In this document: positions 28,889 to 38,224 of the stretch, piece after piece
How positions within the stretch are numbered: position 1 is the first letter of the stretch
How the letters are laid out: each line of letters begins with the position of its first letter
Origin: Sessilibacter corallicola
GTDB taxonomy: Bacteria; Pseudomonadota; Gammaproteobacteria; Pseudomonadales; Cellvibrionaceae
NCBI RefSeq assembly: GCF_021290925.1
Contig: NZ_JAJSLX010000003.1
Span: 62,001-126,000, forward strand
Direction of reading: 5' to 3'
Length of the DNA: 64,000 nucleotides
Program-made: the position numbers and the translations under genes
Notes under the pieces: generated by a model
Told to the model about the DNA's origin: nothing
Databases searched by the model: none
Seen by the model: only the letters and a program-made list of their open reading frames with translations

Positions 28889-29137
28889 ATGAATAACACA
28901 ATAAAAAATGTAGTGGCCGACCAAGTGGTAGACGCAACGGGCCTCGCTTGCCCACTGCCGTTGCTGAAACTCAAACTGGCATTAAAAAGTTTGAATTCTG
29001 ACCAAGTTGTGAAGCTAATAGCTACAGATGCAGGCTCAAAGACTGATGTTCCAAGCTTCTGTGAGCTTTCAGATAATGAACTCATACAGTTTGTTGAATC
29101 AGACAACATTTACTATTTTTGGGTGAAACACGGTTGA
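28889..29137 (+). CDS. TusA-family sulphur carrier protein
   Basis: An 82-residue SirA/TusA-like protein. The active cysteine sits in the family motif ATGLACPLPLLKLKLAL (C21-P-L-P), which would carry persulphide sulphur in thiolation or trafficking. The C-terminal half has the conserved acidic strand and helix (KLIATDAGSKTDVPSFCEL) with a second Cys. It is followed 72 bp later by the PerM-type transporter gene, an arrangement also seen in other gammaproteobacteria. It could be a TusA paralogue rather than the tRNA 2-thiouridine TusA. Confidence 0.88.
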   Translation: MNNTIKNVVADQVVDATGLACPLPLLKLKLALKSLNSDQVVKLIATDAGSKTDVPSFCELSDNELIQFVESDNIYYFWVKHG

Positions 29138-29209
29138 TCGGTGGTAACCAAAATTTCGACATTGTTCGCTTTAAAAAGTCTTCAAGCGAAACATTAATTT
29201 GGAAAACTT

Positions 29210-30292
29210 ATGCTTAACATCTTTGGTTCTTGGATAAACCGTTACTTTTCCGACGAAGAAGCTGTACTACTGTTAGTCTTCTTAATCTCAGCTTTTGCTA
29301 TCTTGATTACAATGGGCTCAACTTTAGCGCCCATGTTTGCAAGTGTCATCATCGCCTTTTTGTTGCAAGGTTTAGTGGCTAAATTACGTTCGGTGGGCAT
29401 GCCACACACCGCGGCAGTGACGATTACCTTTATTGTTCTGGTTGGGTTTATTGTTATTGCGTTGTTGTTTGTATTACCGCTGATATGGGATCAGTCGCGG
29501 GCGCTCTTTGCTGAACTCCCTGGCATGTTTGCCGAAGCGCAAAAGCTCCTTTTGCTGTTGCCTGAGCAATATCCCAATTTGATCGACCAGCAGCAAGTTC
29601 AAGAAATCATCGAGTTGGCGCGCAGTCGCATTGGTGCGTTTGGTCAAGAGTTACTGACGTTTTCCCTCGCCAATGTGCCGGTTTTGATCGCGGCGTTGGT
29701 GTATCTCATTTTAGTTCCCATTTTAGTGTTCTTCTTCCTCAAAGACAGTGGCCAAATTTTGTCGTGGCTGTCTTCGTTTTTACCTCACAAACGCCCGGTC
29801 ATGCGTAAAATTTGGGCTGAAATGAATCAGCAAATCGCCAATTACGTTCGCGGTAAAGTGATTGAAATCTTTATTGTTGGCGCCGTGACTTACGTTTGTT
29901 TTGCCTTATTAGGTGTTAACTACGCGTTGCTGCTTGGAATTGCGGTTGGGTTTTCAGTGGTTGTTCCCTACATTGGCGCCGCCGTTGTGACCATTCCTGT
30001 CGCTGTAATCGGCTTTTTCCAATGGGGGTGGAGCAGCGAATTTTATTATTTGATGGCCGCTTATGCCGTCATTCAAGCGTTAGACGGAAATGTACTGGTG
30101 CCGCTGTTGTTTTCTGAAGCGGTCAATCTGCATCCAATTGCCATCATTCTTGCGGTATTAGTTTTTGGTGGCCTTTGGGGATTCTGGGGTGTTTTCTTCG
30201 CCATTCCATTAGCCACCTTATTCAAAGCTGTAGTGAGTGCTTGGCCGTTAGCGCACAAAGAGATGGAATCCGAAGGCGAGTTGGAAAATTGA
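29210..30292 (+). CDS. AI-2E/PerM family transporter
   Basis: A 360-residue inner-membrane protein of the AI-2E exporter-like family (TqsA/PerM group). There are about eight helices: about 20-52, 64-88, a central 155-180, and a C-terminal bundle from 215 to 345. Family hallmarks are the ILVPILVFFFLKDSGQILSW segment, then ALLGVNYALLLGIAVGFSVVVPYIGA, and GGLWGFWGVFFAIPLATLFK at the end. The substrate is not predictable; PerM-like members next to tusA-like and bepA genes are generally unassigned. Probably co-transcribed with the upstream TusA-like gene. Confidence 0.88.
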   Translation: MLNIFGSWINRYFSDEEAVLLLVFLISAFAILITMGSTLAPMFASVIIAFLLQGLVAKLRSVGMPHTAAVTITFIVLVGFIVIALLFVLPLIWDQSRALFAELPGMFAEAQKLLLLLPEQYPNLIDQQQVQEIIELARSRIGAFGQELLTFSLANVPVLIAALVYLILVPILVFFFLKDSGQILSWLSSFLPHKRPVMRKIWAEMNQQIANYVRGKVIEIFIVGAVTYVCFALLGVNYALLLGIAVGFSVVVPYIGAAVVTIPVAVIGFFQWGWSSEFYYLMAAYAVIQALDGNVLVPLLFSEAVNLHPIAIILAVLVFGGLWGFWGVFFAIPLATLFKAVVSAWPLAHKEMESEGELEN

Positions 30293-30559
30293 TTGTTCAC
30301 GGCTGACATGAACCAACAGTGAAATGCTCAGTCAGAACACGTAATGAATACTCCAACTTATCAGAAATAATGATACTGGATTCATTTGCTGTCGTAATTA
30401 ACTCCGAGTCGTTAGAAATTATGTGAAGAAATTGGAATGAAATACTTTCAATTTCTATGATTTCATTAGCGTTAGCCGTCGCTAAATCAAACTCAAACAA
30501 GTAACACTCAATAAAGACAGCATTTATTTCGATCAATCAGCTATTACATGAGGCAGTCA

Positions 30560-33484
30560 ATGGATAAAGACGTTAAAAACTGTACATTAATGAAGCCGAG
30601 TTTCAGCCGGTTTGTGTTGAGGTTTCACAGAATTCAACGTCCTGTTCCCGCTCGTAGCACACGTCTGACGACATTCGTTCAATCTCCGTTACGCTACTTG
30701 CTGCTTGTGTGTTGCACACTGTTCGCCTTAAACGTTAATGCTGTTGAAGTTCTCAAAGGCGATATCGACGATCGTGAATACAAGTATTTCGAACTCGATA
30801 ATGGTTTAAAAGCCCTCGTTATTCATGACGCTACCACTGATAAAGCAGCGGCAGCGTTAGATGTGTACGTCGGTAGTGCCGATAATCCTGATGACCGCCG
30901 AGGTTTGGCGCATTTCTTAGAACACATGCTGTTTTTAGGCACTGAAAAATACCCGCAAGCGGATGAGTACCAGCAATTTATCAGTCAAAATGGGGGCTCG
31001 CACAACGCGTACACCTCATCAGAACACACGAATTACTTCTTTGAAGTGAAAGCTTCCGCGCTCGAACCGGCATTGGATCGATTTGCTCAGTTTTTTATCG
31101 CGCCTTTATTTACTCCCGAATACGTCGATCGTGAACGTAAAGCTGTTCATTCTGAATACAGCTCAAAAATTAAAGACGACTTTCGTAAATCGTTTGACGC
31201 CTATCGAGAAGTCGTTAATCCAGAACATCCTGCGTCTCAGTTTAGTGTGGGCAGCTTAGAAACCTTGGCGGATCGCGAAGGTGACCTGGTTCGCGACGAC
31301 TTAGTGGAGTTCTACAAAAAATACTATTCTTCTGACCAAATGGTCTTGGTGGTTTTGGGCAAAGAGCCCATCGACAAATTACAGGCAATGGTGTTGGAAC
31401 GTTTTAAACAAGTTCCAAGAAACAACAAGCCAGTTGAAAGAAAATCAATTCCTATGTTTACCCCAGGCAGCTTGCCGCTGCAAGTGTCGACATTGCCTGA
31501 GGCGGAAGGCCATCGTTTGAGTTTAAGTTTCCCGGTACCACCAACGCAGGAACACTTTCGTAAAAAGCCGTTGCGATTTATTGGCAATTTAGTGGGTCAC
31601 GAAGGGGAAGGTTCCCTCATCGATGTATTAAAACAGCAAGGCTGGGTTGAAAGCTTAAGCGCTGGTGAAGGCTTTTCTGATCGTTTCAATGGCAGCTTCC
31701 AGATCAGCATGCAATTGACAGACGAAGGGTTAAAAAACAAAGATCAAATCGTTGCCTTGGCGTTTGCAGAAATTAAACAAATTAAAAAATCAGGTTTGAA
31801 AAAGTGGCGTTACAAAGAGCAGGGTGAAATTGCTGATATTGGTTTCAGATTTTTAGAGAAGCAATCGCCTTCCGGTACGGTTAGTTTTATCGCCGGCCGG
31901 TTGCAAGATACTCCGCCAGAATACGCCTTAAGAGCGGGCACTCTGTTTGAGAAATTCGATAAAAAACTGATTAAAGATTATTTGTCTTATTTAACGCCAG
32001 AAAACTTGTTTTTACACCTATCTTCCAAAACCGTTGAAACCGACAAGGTCAGTTTTTACTACCAAACTCACTATTCCGTGGAATCGCTCAGTGGTAAGTC
32101 GTGGCCGCTGGACAAAAAGCTCGCGAAGCAATTAAAACTTCCTGCTAAAAATCAATTTGTACCAGAAAATTTACGTTTAATTGCTCAAAACTCTTCAAGT
32201 GCTAAGCCAGAATTGATCGAGCAAAAGAACATTGATTTGTGGTTTAAAAATGACATCGATTTTAGAGTGCCGCGTGGCGTTACTTACGTTCGCTTTTTAC
32301 TGCCCCAGGTTTCAAAGGACGTAAAAAACTCTGTGATGTTGGATCTTCTTGCGGCAATGGTTGAAGAAAGTTTGCAAACATTTTCTTATCCTGCGTCGCT
32401 CGCCGGGTTGTATTACGGCATTAACAACAACAGTCGCGGTTTCGATATTCGCATTTCAGGCTACAGTGACAAGCAATTGGTTTTACTGTCTGAAATTACC
32501 GAAGAATTGAACGATTACAGTTCGTACTCAAATCAGTTTGATGCTGTAAAAAATCGCTTAGTTCGCGAATGGTCAAATGTAGAAAAACAAACCCCATACC
32601 TTCAGATTTTTGCCGATATTTCTTCCGCCTTGTTTTCTCCAAAGTGGGAGGTGAAAGATAAGCTGGCTGCATTAAAAGAAATCACATCCGATGACTTAAA
32701 CCAATTCAGCAAAGTTTTATTCGACAACGGTAAAGCTGAAATTTTTGTTCACGGAAACTTTAACGAAGGTTCAGCAAAAGACATTGCCGAGCTGGTTAAT
32801 ACTGAACTGTTGGCTAAGCAATCGGGCAGTGATTTGGCTTTAGCACCGGCAAAAGTGGTTAAGTTAAGCGACAAAGAACGCTGGAAGTGGATTTCTGTGC
32901 AGCATCCAGATAACGCTTTGGTGGGATATTTACAGGGAAAAAGCGATACCCTTGAAGATCAAGCCAAAATGATGTTATTGGAACAAACCATGGATTCTGG
33001 TTTTTATAATCGCTTAAGAACCGAACAGCAGCTAGGGTACATTGTTGCGGTAACGTCCCTGAATTTAAAAGAAACCCCCTCCGTGGCTTTTGTGGTGCAA
33101 TCGCCCAATACTTCTGTAATGGATATCCGAACGGCAATGTTCGATTATTTCTCGACATTTGATCCATCTGAGAACCTTGATCAGAACAAACAGGCACTTA
33201 TTGCTCGTTTGTTAGAAGCACCGAAAAATTTATTCGAGCGATCTGACGTGTATTGGTCGAACATTGGTCACGACAACGTTGATTTTGATCGACAAGAACA
33301 GTTGGCCAAGCTAGTTGAGTCAATTTCGTCAGAAGACTTTTCTGCGTTCGCAAAAAGCATGTTAGAAGAGGGTAATTGGCTTTGGTATGCAGCAGCGGAA
33401 GAGACTGAAATGCCAGAAGGTATAAAGCCAATCAAAAACGTTCAGCAGTTTAAACAGGCTTCTGAATCATACGTATACCCATAA
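30560..33484 (+). CDS. M16 family zinc metalloprotease (insulinase/pitrilysin-like)
   Basis: A 974-residue two-half M16A peptidase. A basic N-terminus precedes a signal sequence (YLLLVCCTLFALNVNA), so the enzyme is periplasmic. The inverted zinc motif HFLEH lies near residue 120, and the third ligand Glu is in RKAVHSEYSSK about 75 residues later. The second, inactive half follows from about residue 530, with the R/Y substrate-binding segment NRLRTEQQLGYIV near 830. I use the ATG at 30560 because GAGG lies 6 nt upstream. Another ATG at 30548 is in frame. It would degrade periplasmic peptides. It is monocistronic with a hairpin after it. Confidence 0.9.
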   Translation: MDKDVKNCTLMKPSFSRFVLRFHRIQRPVPARSTRLTTFVQSPLRYLLLVCCTLFALNVNAVEVLKGDIDDREYKYFELDNGLKALVIHDATTDKAAAALDVYVGSADNPDDRRGLAHFLEHMLFLGTEKYPQADEYQQFISQNGGSHNAYTSSEHTNYFFEVKASALEPALDRFAQFFIAPLFTPEYVDRERKAVHSEYSSKIKDDFRKSFDAYREVVNPEHPASQFSVGSLETLADREGDLVRDDLVEFYKKYYSSDQMVLVVLGKEPIDKLQAMVLERFKQVPRNNKPVERKSIPMFTPGSLPLQVSTLPEAEGHRLSLSFPVPPTQEHFRKKPLRFIGNLVGHEGEGSLIDVLKQQGWVESLSAGEGFSDRFNGSFQISMQLTDEGLKNKDQIVALAFAEIKQIKKSGLKKWRYKEQGEIADIGFRFLEKQSPSGTVSFIAGRLQDTPPEYALRAGTLFEKFDKKLIKDYLSYLTPENLFLHLSSKTVETDKVSFYYQTHYSVESLSGKSWPLDKKLAKQLKLPAKNQFVPENLRLIAQNSSSAKPELIEQKNIDLWFKNDIDFRVPRGVTYVRFLLPQVSKDVKNSVMLDLLAAMVEESLQTFSYPASLAGLYYGINNNSRGFDIRISGYSDKQLVLLSEITEELNDYSSYSNQFDAVKNRLVREWSNVEKQTPYLQIFADISSALFSPKWEVKDKLAALKEITSDDLNQFSKVLFDNGKAEIFVHGNFNEGSAKDIAELVNTELLAKQSGSDLALAPAKVVKLSDKERWKWISVQHPDNALVGYLQGKSDTLEDQAKMMLLEQTMDSGFYNRLRTEQQLGYIVAVTSLNLKETPSVAFVVQSPNTSVMDIRTAMFDYFSTFDPSENLDQNKQALIARLLEAPKNLFERSDVYWSNIGHDNVDFDRQEQLAKLVESISSEDFSAFAKSMLEEGNWLWYAAAEETEMPEGIKPIKNVQQFKQASESYVYP

Positions 33485-33489
33485 CACAA

Positions 33490-33511
33490 AAGAGCACAAG
33501 GATGTGCTCTT
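33490..33511 (+). terminator. Hairpin after the M16 protease gene
   Basis: AAGAGCACA-agga-TGTGCTCTT, a perfect 9-bp stem 6 nt after the stop. The following DNA is only loosely T-rich. Confidence 0.55.
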
Positions 33512-33583
33512 AAAAGTTTCTTCATTTTTAGAGTGAGCTTTTTCGTCAGAATTATTGAGGTAAGTAGTTATCGAGCTGAGTAA

Positions 33584-34108
33584 TTATTGAGGCAAATTAC
33601 TGTATTCACCTTCAATAACGAGTTGAACAAGCTGGGCTTGATTGCCCGTATTTTTCCAGTACCAGCCGTGTGTGCCGTCAAACGGCGCAATAAAACTTCC
33701 CTTCATATCGCTTGCTATTGACACAGCGTAGCTCAGAAAATAACCCGTCGTATCGCCTTCTGGTTCGCCATGTAAATCAAAATACAACGCTTCTCCGGGT
33801 GTTACCCATTGATACGTTAACTGCTGGTGTTTCTGCATAACCACTTTGAATTCAATGCCGCCATTGGCGGGAATAATAATTTCTTTAACATCTTTTCCAG
33901 TTGTGGTTTTTACCGATGGCTTTGCCGACGCAGCGGTTTGATTTGTTGTGGAAAGTTGAGTTAAACCCAATTTCTTTCCGATACCGGTGGCATCGATATT
34001 ATATTTGGCCGGCAGTACAAAAACGGTTAAAACAACAACAGCAGCAACAAGGGCAAAAAGGGTAGACCGAATCAGTGTTGGTTGTGGAATGGATTCTTGA
34101 GTTGTCAT
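33584..34108 (-). CDS. Membrane-anchored partner protein of HupE/UreJ-like
   Basis: A 174-residue protein with an N-terminal membrane helix (about 14-33, STLFALVAAVVVLTVFVLPA), a Thr/Lys linker, and an extracytoplasmic beta-rich domain (about 75-170) with GWYWKN and VIEGEY strands. This type of transmembrane anchor protein regularly follows hupE/ureJ_2-like genes. Here its ATG lies one base after the original (longer) hupE stop, so the two form one transcription unit. The function is unknown; a role in metal or electron handling at the membrane is inference. Confidence 0.75.
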   Translation of the reverse strand: MTTQESIPQPTLIRSTLFALVAAVVVLTVFVLPAKYNIDATGIGKKLGLTQLSTTNQTAASAKPSVKTTTGKDVKEIIIPANGGIEFKVVMQKHQQLTYQWVTPGEALYFDLHGEPEGDTTGYFLSYAVSIASDMKGSFIAPFDGTHGWYWKNTGNQAQLVQLVIEGEYSNLPQ

Positions 34109-34193
34109 TTTAATTTACCAAATACCCCGTTAATTGAAATCCCATTAAAGTAAATCCACAGCACATAAGAAAAGTATTTACAGAAACGGTCAG

Positions 34194-34808
34194 TTATGAA
34201 AAAAGTGGCAAGCGGCGAAGGTAATTCAAAAATAATACGATGAACATAAGAGCCAAAAATTGCCCCAATTCCACACCTATATTGAACGCAATCAAGTTCG
34301 CCAATAATCCGTTTGGATCTAATTGGAATTCTTGCAGCTTGGTAGCAAGGCCAAGTCCGTGAAACAGACCAAAGACCAAAACAGCGGTTTTTGGGTTGGG
34401 CCGCCAATGGAATACTGTTTCGAATCCCCCCAAATTATCGAACGCTTTATAAACAACCGAAAGGCCGATAATCGCATCAATTAAATAAGCATTGATTGCT
34501 ACATGAGAAAGAACACCCAGTAATAGGGTAGTGCTGTGGCCTATTGTGAACATGGTCACGTACAACAAAATGTCTTTGCTTTTATAAAGAAAGAACATCA
34601 CACCAAACAAAAACAGCAGATGGTCGTATCCAGTCACCATATGTTTTGCACCAATGTATAAAAATGGTCCAAAATGAATTCCAGTGTTGTTTTCTAGAAA
34701 GCTTCTGGTGGCGTCATCGACTCCATGAGCTAAGCTCGTTAAGGGAAACACGAGCGCGCACAATAAAAAAATGATAATTGCGCAAGACTTTGATTGAAGA
34801 TGATTCAT
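34194..34808 (-). CDS. HupE/UreJ-like membrane protein, C-terminally truncated by a stop codon
   Basis: A HupE/UreJ-type polytopic protein (a family linked to nickel/cobalt uptake). A signal-like N-terminus ends at LTSLAHG. The family motifs GAKHMVTGYDHLLFLFGV and FTIGHSTTLLLGVL carry the conserved His/Asp residues, with FGLFHGLGLATKL further on. It stops with a TAA at 34194-34196 after NYLRRLPLFS. The same frame continues for 27 codons to a TAA at 34110-34112 and encodes the missing last helix (NTFLMCCGFTLMGFQLTGYL). So the gene carries a nonsense change that removes the final helix. Start taken at the ATG at 34808. Confidence 0.82.
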   Translation of the reverse strand: MNHLQSKSCAIIIFLLCALVFPLTSLAHGVDDATRSFLENNTGIHFGPFLYIGAKHMVTGYDHLLFLFGVMFFLYKSKDILLYVTMFTIGHSTTLLLGVLSHVAINAYLIDAIIGLSVVYKAFDNLGGFETVFHWRPNPKTAVLVFGLFHGLGLATKLQEFQLDPNGLLANLIAFNIGVELGQFLALMFIVLFLNYLRRLPLFS

Positions 34809-34962
34809 GGCTTTACACATTCTGTGTTTTGAAGAGGCAAATCTGCCGTTCTCATCGTTTTTGATGAGCGATTTGCGACGAAGCTTTGGAGCAGACCTTA
34901 TCGTTTTGTGCTTGTCTGCGAAATCAGTAATAAGGCTGAAAAATGCGGCTTGGAAGCCAATT

Positions 34963-34977
34963 TGTAGTAAAACTACA
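34963..34977. promoter_or_regulatory. HexR-like operator, site 1
   Basis: A perfect palindrome TGTAGT-AAA-ACTACA. It agrees with the TGTARTnnnAYTACA pattern known for HexR, a sugar-phosphate-responsive regulator of central carbon metabolism in gammaproteobacteria. The protein assignment is inference. Confidence 0.45.
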
Positions 34978-35062
34978 GAAAAGAGTGGTTTTTGTAGTTA
35001 TTTGTAAACCAATTTTTATCGTGATTTGAAATTTGGTTTGAGGAACTGTTGGAAAAAGTGTT

Positions 35063-35077
35063 TGTAGTAAACTTACA
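35063..35077. promoter_or_regulatory. HexR-like operator, site 2
   Basis: A near-palindrome TGTAGTAAACTTACA, flanked by one more matching base pair on each side. It lies 100 bp from site 1 and about 420 bp before aceE. Confidence 0.4.
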
Positions 35078-35497
35078 ACTAATTGATTTAGATTTGATCA
35101 ACAATAAATATAACAGCTGTACTACGTACGTTTTGGGTCTTTAACAGTAAATTTATCGATGAAAAGCTGCAATTTCTTACGCTAAAGTCGTTCTGGGAGC
35201 TTAAAAACCAGGGCTTAGACTTGCAGCACATATGAAAGTCTTTACCTTTATGTAAAAATACTACAAAATAAAACACAGGTAACAATAAAAGCCATACAAC
35301 CAATAAGCATATCCACTGAACTTTGGGTTCAGTAGGTGTGTTTTTGTTTTTATTATTGGCGACTAATGAGCCTAACCGGCGTGCTATTGCAAAAGAATAA
35401 CTACGTATCTTGACGCTTCTACCACAAGTAAGCAGAAAGGCACTTTCAAATCACTCATTTCTATCCCAAATGAGGATAATAATAAGGAGACTCTTTG

Positions 35498-38149
35498 ATG
35501 CAAGAGGATATCGATGCTCTGGAAACCCGCGAATGGGTTGACTCGCTTCACTCTGTAATTCGTCACGCAGGGCCTGAAAGAGCGGCAGAGCTGCTTCAAG
35601 AACTCGCAAAATGCGCAAGCGCTGTAGGTGTTGATTTACCACCTGCCATCACTACCCCCTACCGCAACACCATTCCTACTACCAAAGAAAAACCAATGCC
35701 TGGCGATATGTTCATGGAGCGTCGTATTCGCTCGCTGATTCGCTGGAATGCAATGGCCATGGTAATGCGTGCTAACGACAACAACGAAGGCCTCGGTGGT
35801 CACATCGCTTCGTTTGCGTCTTCCGCAACTTTGTACGATGTAGGTTACAACTACTTCTTCCGCGGTAACGATGATGGCAACCTTGGTGATTTGATCTACT
35901 TCCAGGGCCACGTTGCACCGGGCATGTACGCCCGATCTTATTTAGAAGGTCGTTTCGACGAAGAGCAACTTGATAACTTCCGTCGTGAAGTTGATGGCAA
36001 TGGTCTTTCTTCTTATCCTCACCCTTGGTTAATGCCTGACTACTGGCAGTTCCCAACCGTATCTATGGGCTTGGGTCCAATCAACGCCATTTATCAAGCG
36101 CACGTTATGCGTTACTTGTCTGCACGTGAACTTGTAAAACGTGAAGATCGTAAAGTATGGGCATTCTTGGGCGATGGTGAGTGTGATGAGCCAGAAACTC
36201 TAGGTGCAATTTCTCTTGCCGGTCGCGAAGGCCTTGAGAACCTTATTTTTGTTGTTAACTGTAACCTCCAGCGTTTGGACGGCCCAGTTCGTGGTAACGG
36301 TAAAATCGTTCAGGAACTTGAAGGCATTTTCCGCGGTGCGGGTTGGAACGTTATCAAAGTTTTGTGGGGCCGCAAATGGGACCCATTGCTAGAAAAAGAC
36401 GAGAGTGGTCTATTGCAAAAACGCATGGACGAAGTTGTCGATGGCGAAATGCAAAACTTTAAAGCCAATGGCGGTGCTTATACTCGTGAGCATTTCTTCG
36501 GCAAATACCCAGAACTTCTCGAATTGGTGAAAGACCTTTCTGACGAAGACATCATGTATTTGAACCGTGGCGGCCACGATCCATATAAAGTTTATGCAGC
36601 TTACGCAGAAGCAATGGCGCATAAAGGTCAGCCAACCGTAATTCTTGCTCAAACCGTTAAAGGTTACGGCATGGGTACTTCCGGTGAAGCGATTAACGAA
36701 ACTCACTCTGTTAAGAAAATTAGCAAAGACGATCTTAAACGCTTCCGCGATCGATTCGGTATTCCACTGACCGATGATCAATTAGATTCTGTTCCTTACT
36801 ACCGTCCGTCTCCAGACAGCCCTGAAATGCAGTACATGCAAAAGCGTCGTAACGAGCTTAAAGGGCCAATTCCTTCTCGCCGCACCGAATTCCCAGTATT
36901 AACCGCACCAAAACTTGATGCCTTTGCTGCACAGTTAAAAGGTACAGGTGAGCGTGAAGTGTCTTCGACAATGGCATTCGTTCGCGTATTGTCTACCTTA
37001 GCGAAAGACAAAAATATCGGCGAAAACATTGTTCCAATCGTGCCTGATGAAGCCCGTACCTTTGGTATGGAAGGTATGTTCCGTCAGCTCGGTATTTATT
37101 CTTCTGCTGGTCAAAAGTACACCCCGCATGACGCTGGGCAAATCATGTACTACAAAGAAGATAAAAAAGGTCAAATTCTAGAAGAAGGTATCAACGAAGC
37201 GGGTGCTATGTCTGCGTGGATTGCTTTGGCAACCTCGTACACCAATAACGCCAAGCCAATGATTCCTTTCTACATCTTCTACTCAATGTTTGGTTTCCAA
37301 CGCGTTGGCGATCTATGTTGGCTAGCAGGTGATATTCAAGCGCGTGGCTTCCTAATTGGTGCTACCGCAGGTCGTACCACACTGAATGGTGAAGGCTTGC
37401 AGCACGAAGATGGTCACAGCTTGATCATGGCAAACACCATTCCTAACTGTAAGAGTTACGACCCATGTTACGCGGGTGAAATGGCTGTCATTATTCAAGA
37501 CGGTATCAAGCGTATGTACGAAGATCAGGAAAACTGCTTCTACTACGTAACGGCAATGAACGAAAACTACGTTCACCCAGAATTGCCAAAAGGTGCCGAA
37601 GAAGACGTCATTAAAGGTATGTACCTTCTTAAGCAAGGCAAGAAGAAAACCGGCAAGAAAGTTCAACTTCTTGGTGGTGGCACCATCTTGCGCGAAGTCG
37701 AAGCAGCCGCTGAAATCCTTCGCAACGACTACGACGTAGACGCAGACGTTTGGAGTTTAACCAGTGTGAACGAATTGGCCCGTGAAGGCCAAGCGGTAGA
37801 TCGCTGGAACTTGATCAATCCAGAAGCCGACAAAAAAGTGCCTTTCGTTACCGAAAAACTGTCTGGCACCAAAGGCCCTGTGATTGCAGCAACGGACTAC
37901 ATCAAAGCGTACGCTGAGCAATTGCGTCCATACATTGATCGCGACTACACCGTATTGGGTACTGATGGTTTCGGCCGCAGTGATACCCGCTCTAAGTTGC
38001 GTCGCTTCTTCGAAGTAGACCGTGGCTTTATCGTTGTAGCAGCACTAACTGCACTTGCACGTGACGGCAAGGTTAAACCTGAAGAACTTACCAAAGCCCT
38101 AAAAGATTTTGGTATCGATTCAGAAAAACCAAATCCAATGACGTGCTAA
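35498..38149 (+). CDS. aceE: Pyruvate dehydrogenase E1 component, homodimeric
   Basis: An 883-residue AceE that decarboxylates pyruvate with thiamine diphosphate and passes the acetyl group to lipoyl-AceF. The ThDP/Mg motif runs from GDGECDEPETLGAIS to NCNLQRLDGPV. Other family landmarks are SYPHPWLMPDYWQFPTVSMG and the C-terminal transketolase-like domain (TDGFGRSDTRSKLRRFFEVD). The ATG at 35498 follows an AAGGAGA ribosome site; the TTG one codon earlier is less likely. aceF lies 75 bp downstream. Length and motifs are complete. Control by TGTAGT-type sites upstream is suggested by sequence only. Confidence 0.97.
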   Translation: MQEDIDALETREWVDSLHSVIRHAGPERAAELLQELAKCASAVGVDLPPAITTPYRNTIPTTKEKPMPGDMFMERRIRSLIRWNAMAMVMRANDNNEGLGGHIASFASSATLYDVGYNYFFRGNDDGNLGDLIYFQGHVAPGMYARSYLEGRFDEEQLDNFRREVDGNGLSSYPHPWLMPDYWQFPTVSMGLGPINAIYQAHVMRYLSARELVKREDRKVWAFLGDGECDEPETLGAISLAGREGLENLIFVVNCNLQRLDGPVRGNGKIVQELEGIFRGAGWNVIKVLWGRKWDPLLEKDESGLLQKRMDEVVDGEMQNFKANGGAYTREHFFGKYPELLELVKDLSDEDIMYLNRGGHDPYKVYAAYAEAMAHKGQPTVILAQTVKGYGMGTSGEAINETHSVKKISKDDLKRFRDRFGIPLTDDQLDSVPYYRPSPDSPEMQYMQKRRNELKGPIPSRRTEFPVLTAPKLDAFAAQLKGTGEREVSSTMAFVRVLSTLAKDKNIGENIVPIVPDEARTFGMEGMFRQLGIYSSAGQKYTPHDAGQIMYYKEDKKGQILEEGINEAGAMSAWIALATSYTNNAKPMIPFYIFYSMFGFQRVGDLCWLAGDIQARGFLIGATAGRTTLNGEGLQHEDGHSLIMANTIPNCKSYDPCYAGEMAVIIQDGIKRMYEDQENCFYYVTAMNENYVHPELPKGAEEDVIKGMYLLKQGKKKTGKKVQLLGGGTILREVEAAAEILRNDYDVDADVWSLTSVNELAREGQAVDRWNLINPEADKKVPFVTEKLSGTKGPVIAATDYIKAYAEQLRPYIDRDYTVLGTDGFGRSDTRSKLRRFFEVDRGFIVVAALTALARDGKVKPEELTKALKDFGIDSEKPNPMTC

Positions 38150-38224
38150 ACGCCAAGGCGCGCCACTAACCACAAGTTAGGGGCGCAAAATTCCAGAAAT
38201 TAGCGACAAATTTAAGGAGATACA

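Larger units (their letters stand above)
34821..35497. promoter_or_regulatory. Regulatory region between hupE-like gene and aceE
   Basis: 677 bp without a credible gene. It holds two or three TGTAGT-type palindromes (next two entries and a half-site cluster near 34992-35008) and must include the aceE promoter. Confidence 0.5.

Noticed and set aside
30297-30536. 79-codon minus-strand frame filling the gap between the PerM-type gene and the M16 protease gene
   Set aside because: Only a TTG start with no ribosome site and no recognised similarity; composition alone does not support it.
34105-34407. 100-codon frame overlapping the hupE-like gene end
   Set aside because: The HupE C-terminus is found in the original frame after an in-frame stop, so no frameshift into this frame is needed.
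34807-35007. 66-codon plus-strand frame in the hupE/aceE gap
   Set aside because: It begins inside the hupE start on the opposite strand, lacks a ribosome site and overlaps the palindromic operator-like sites.
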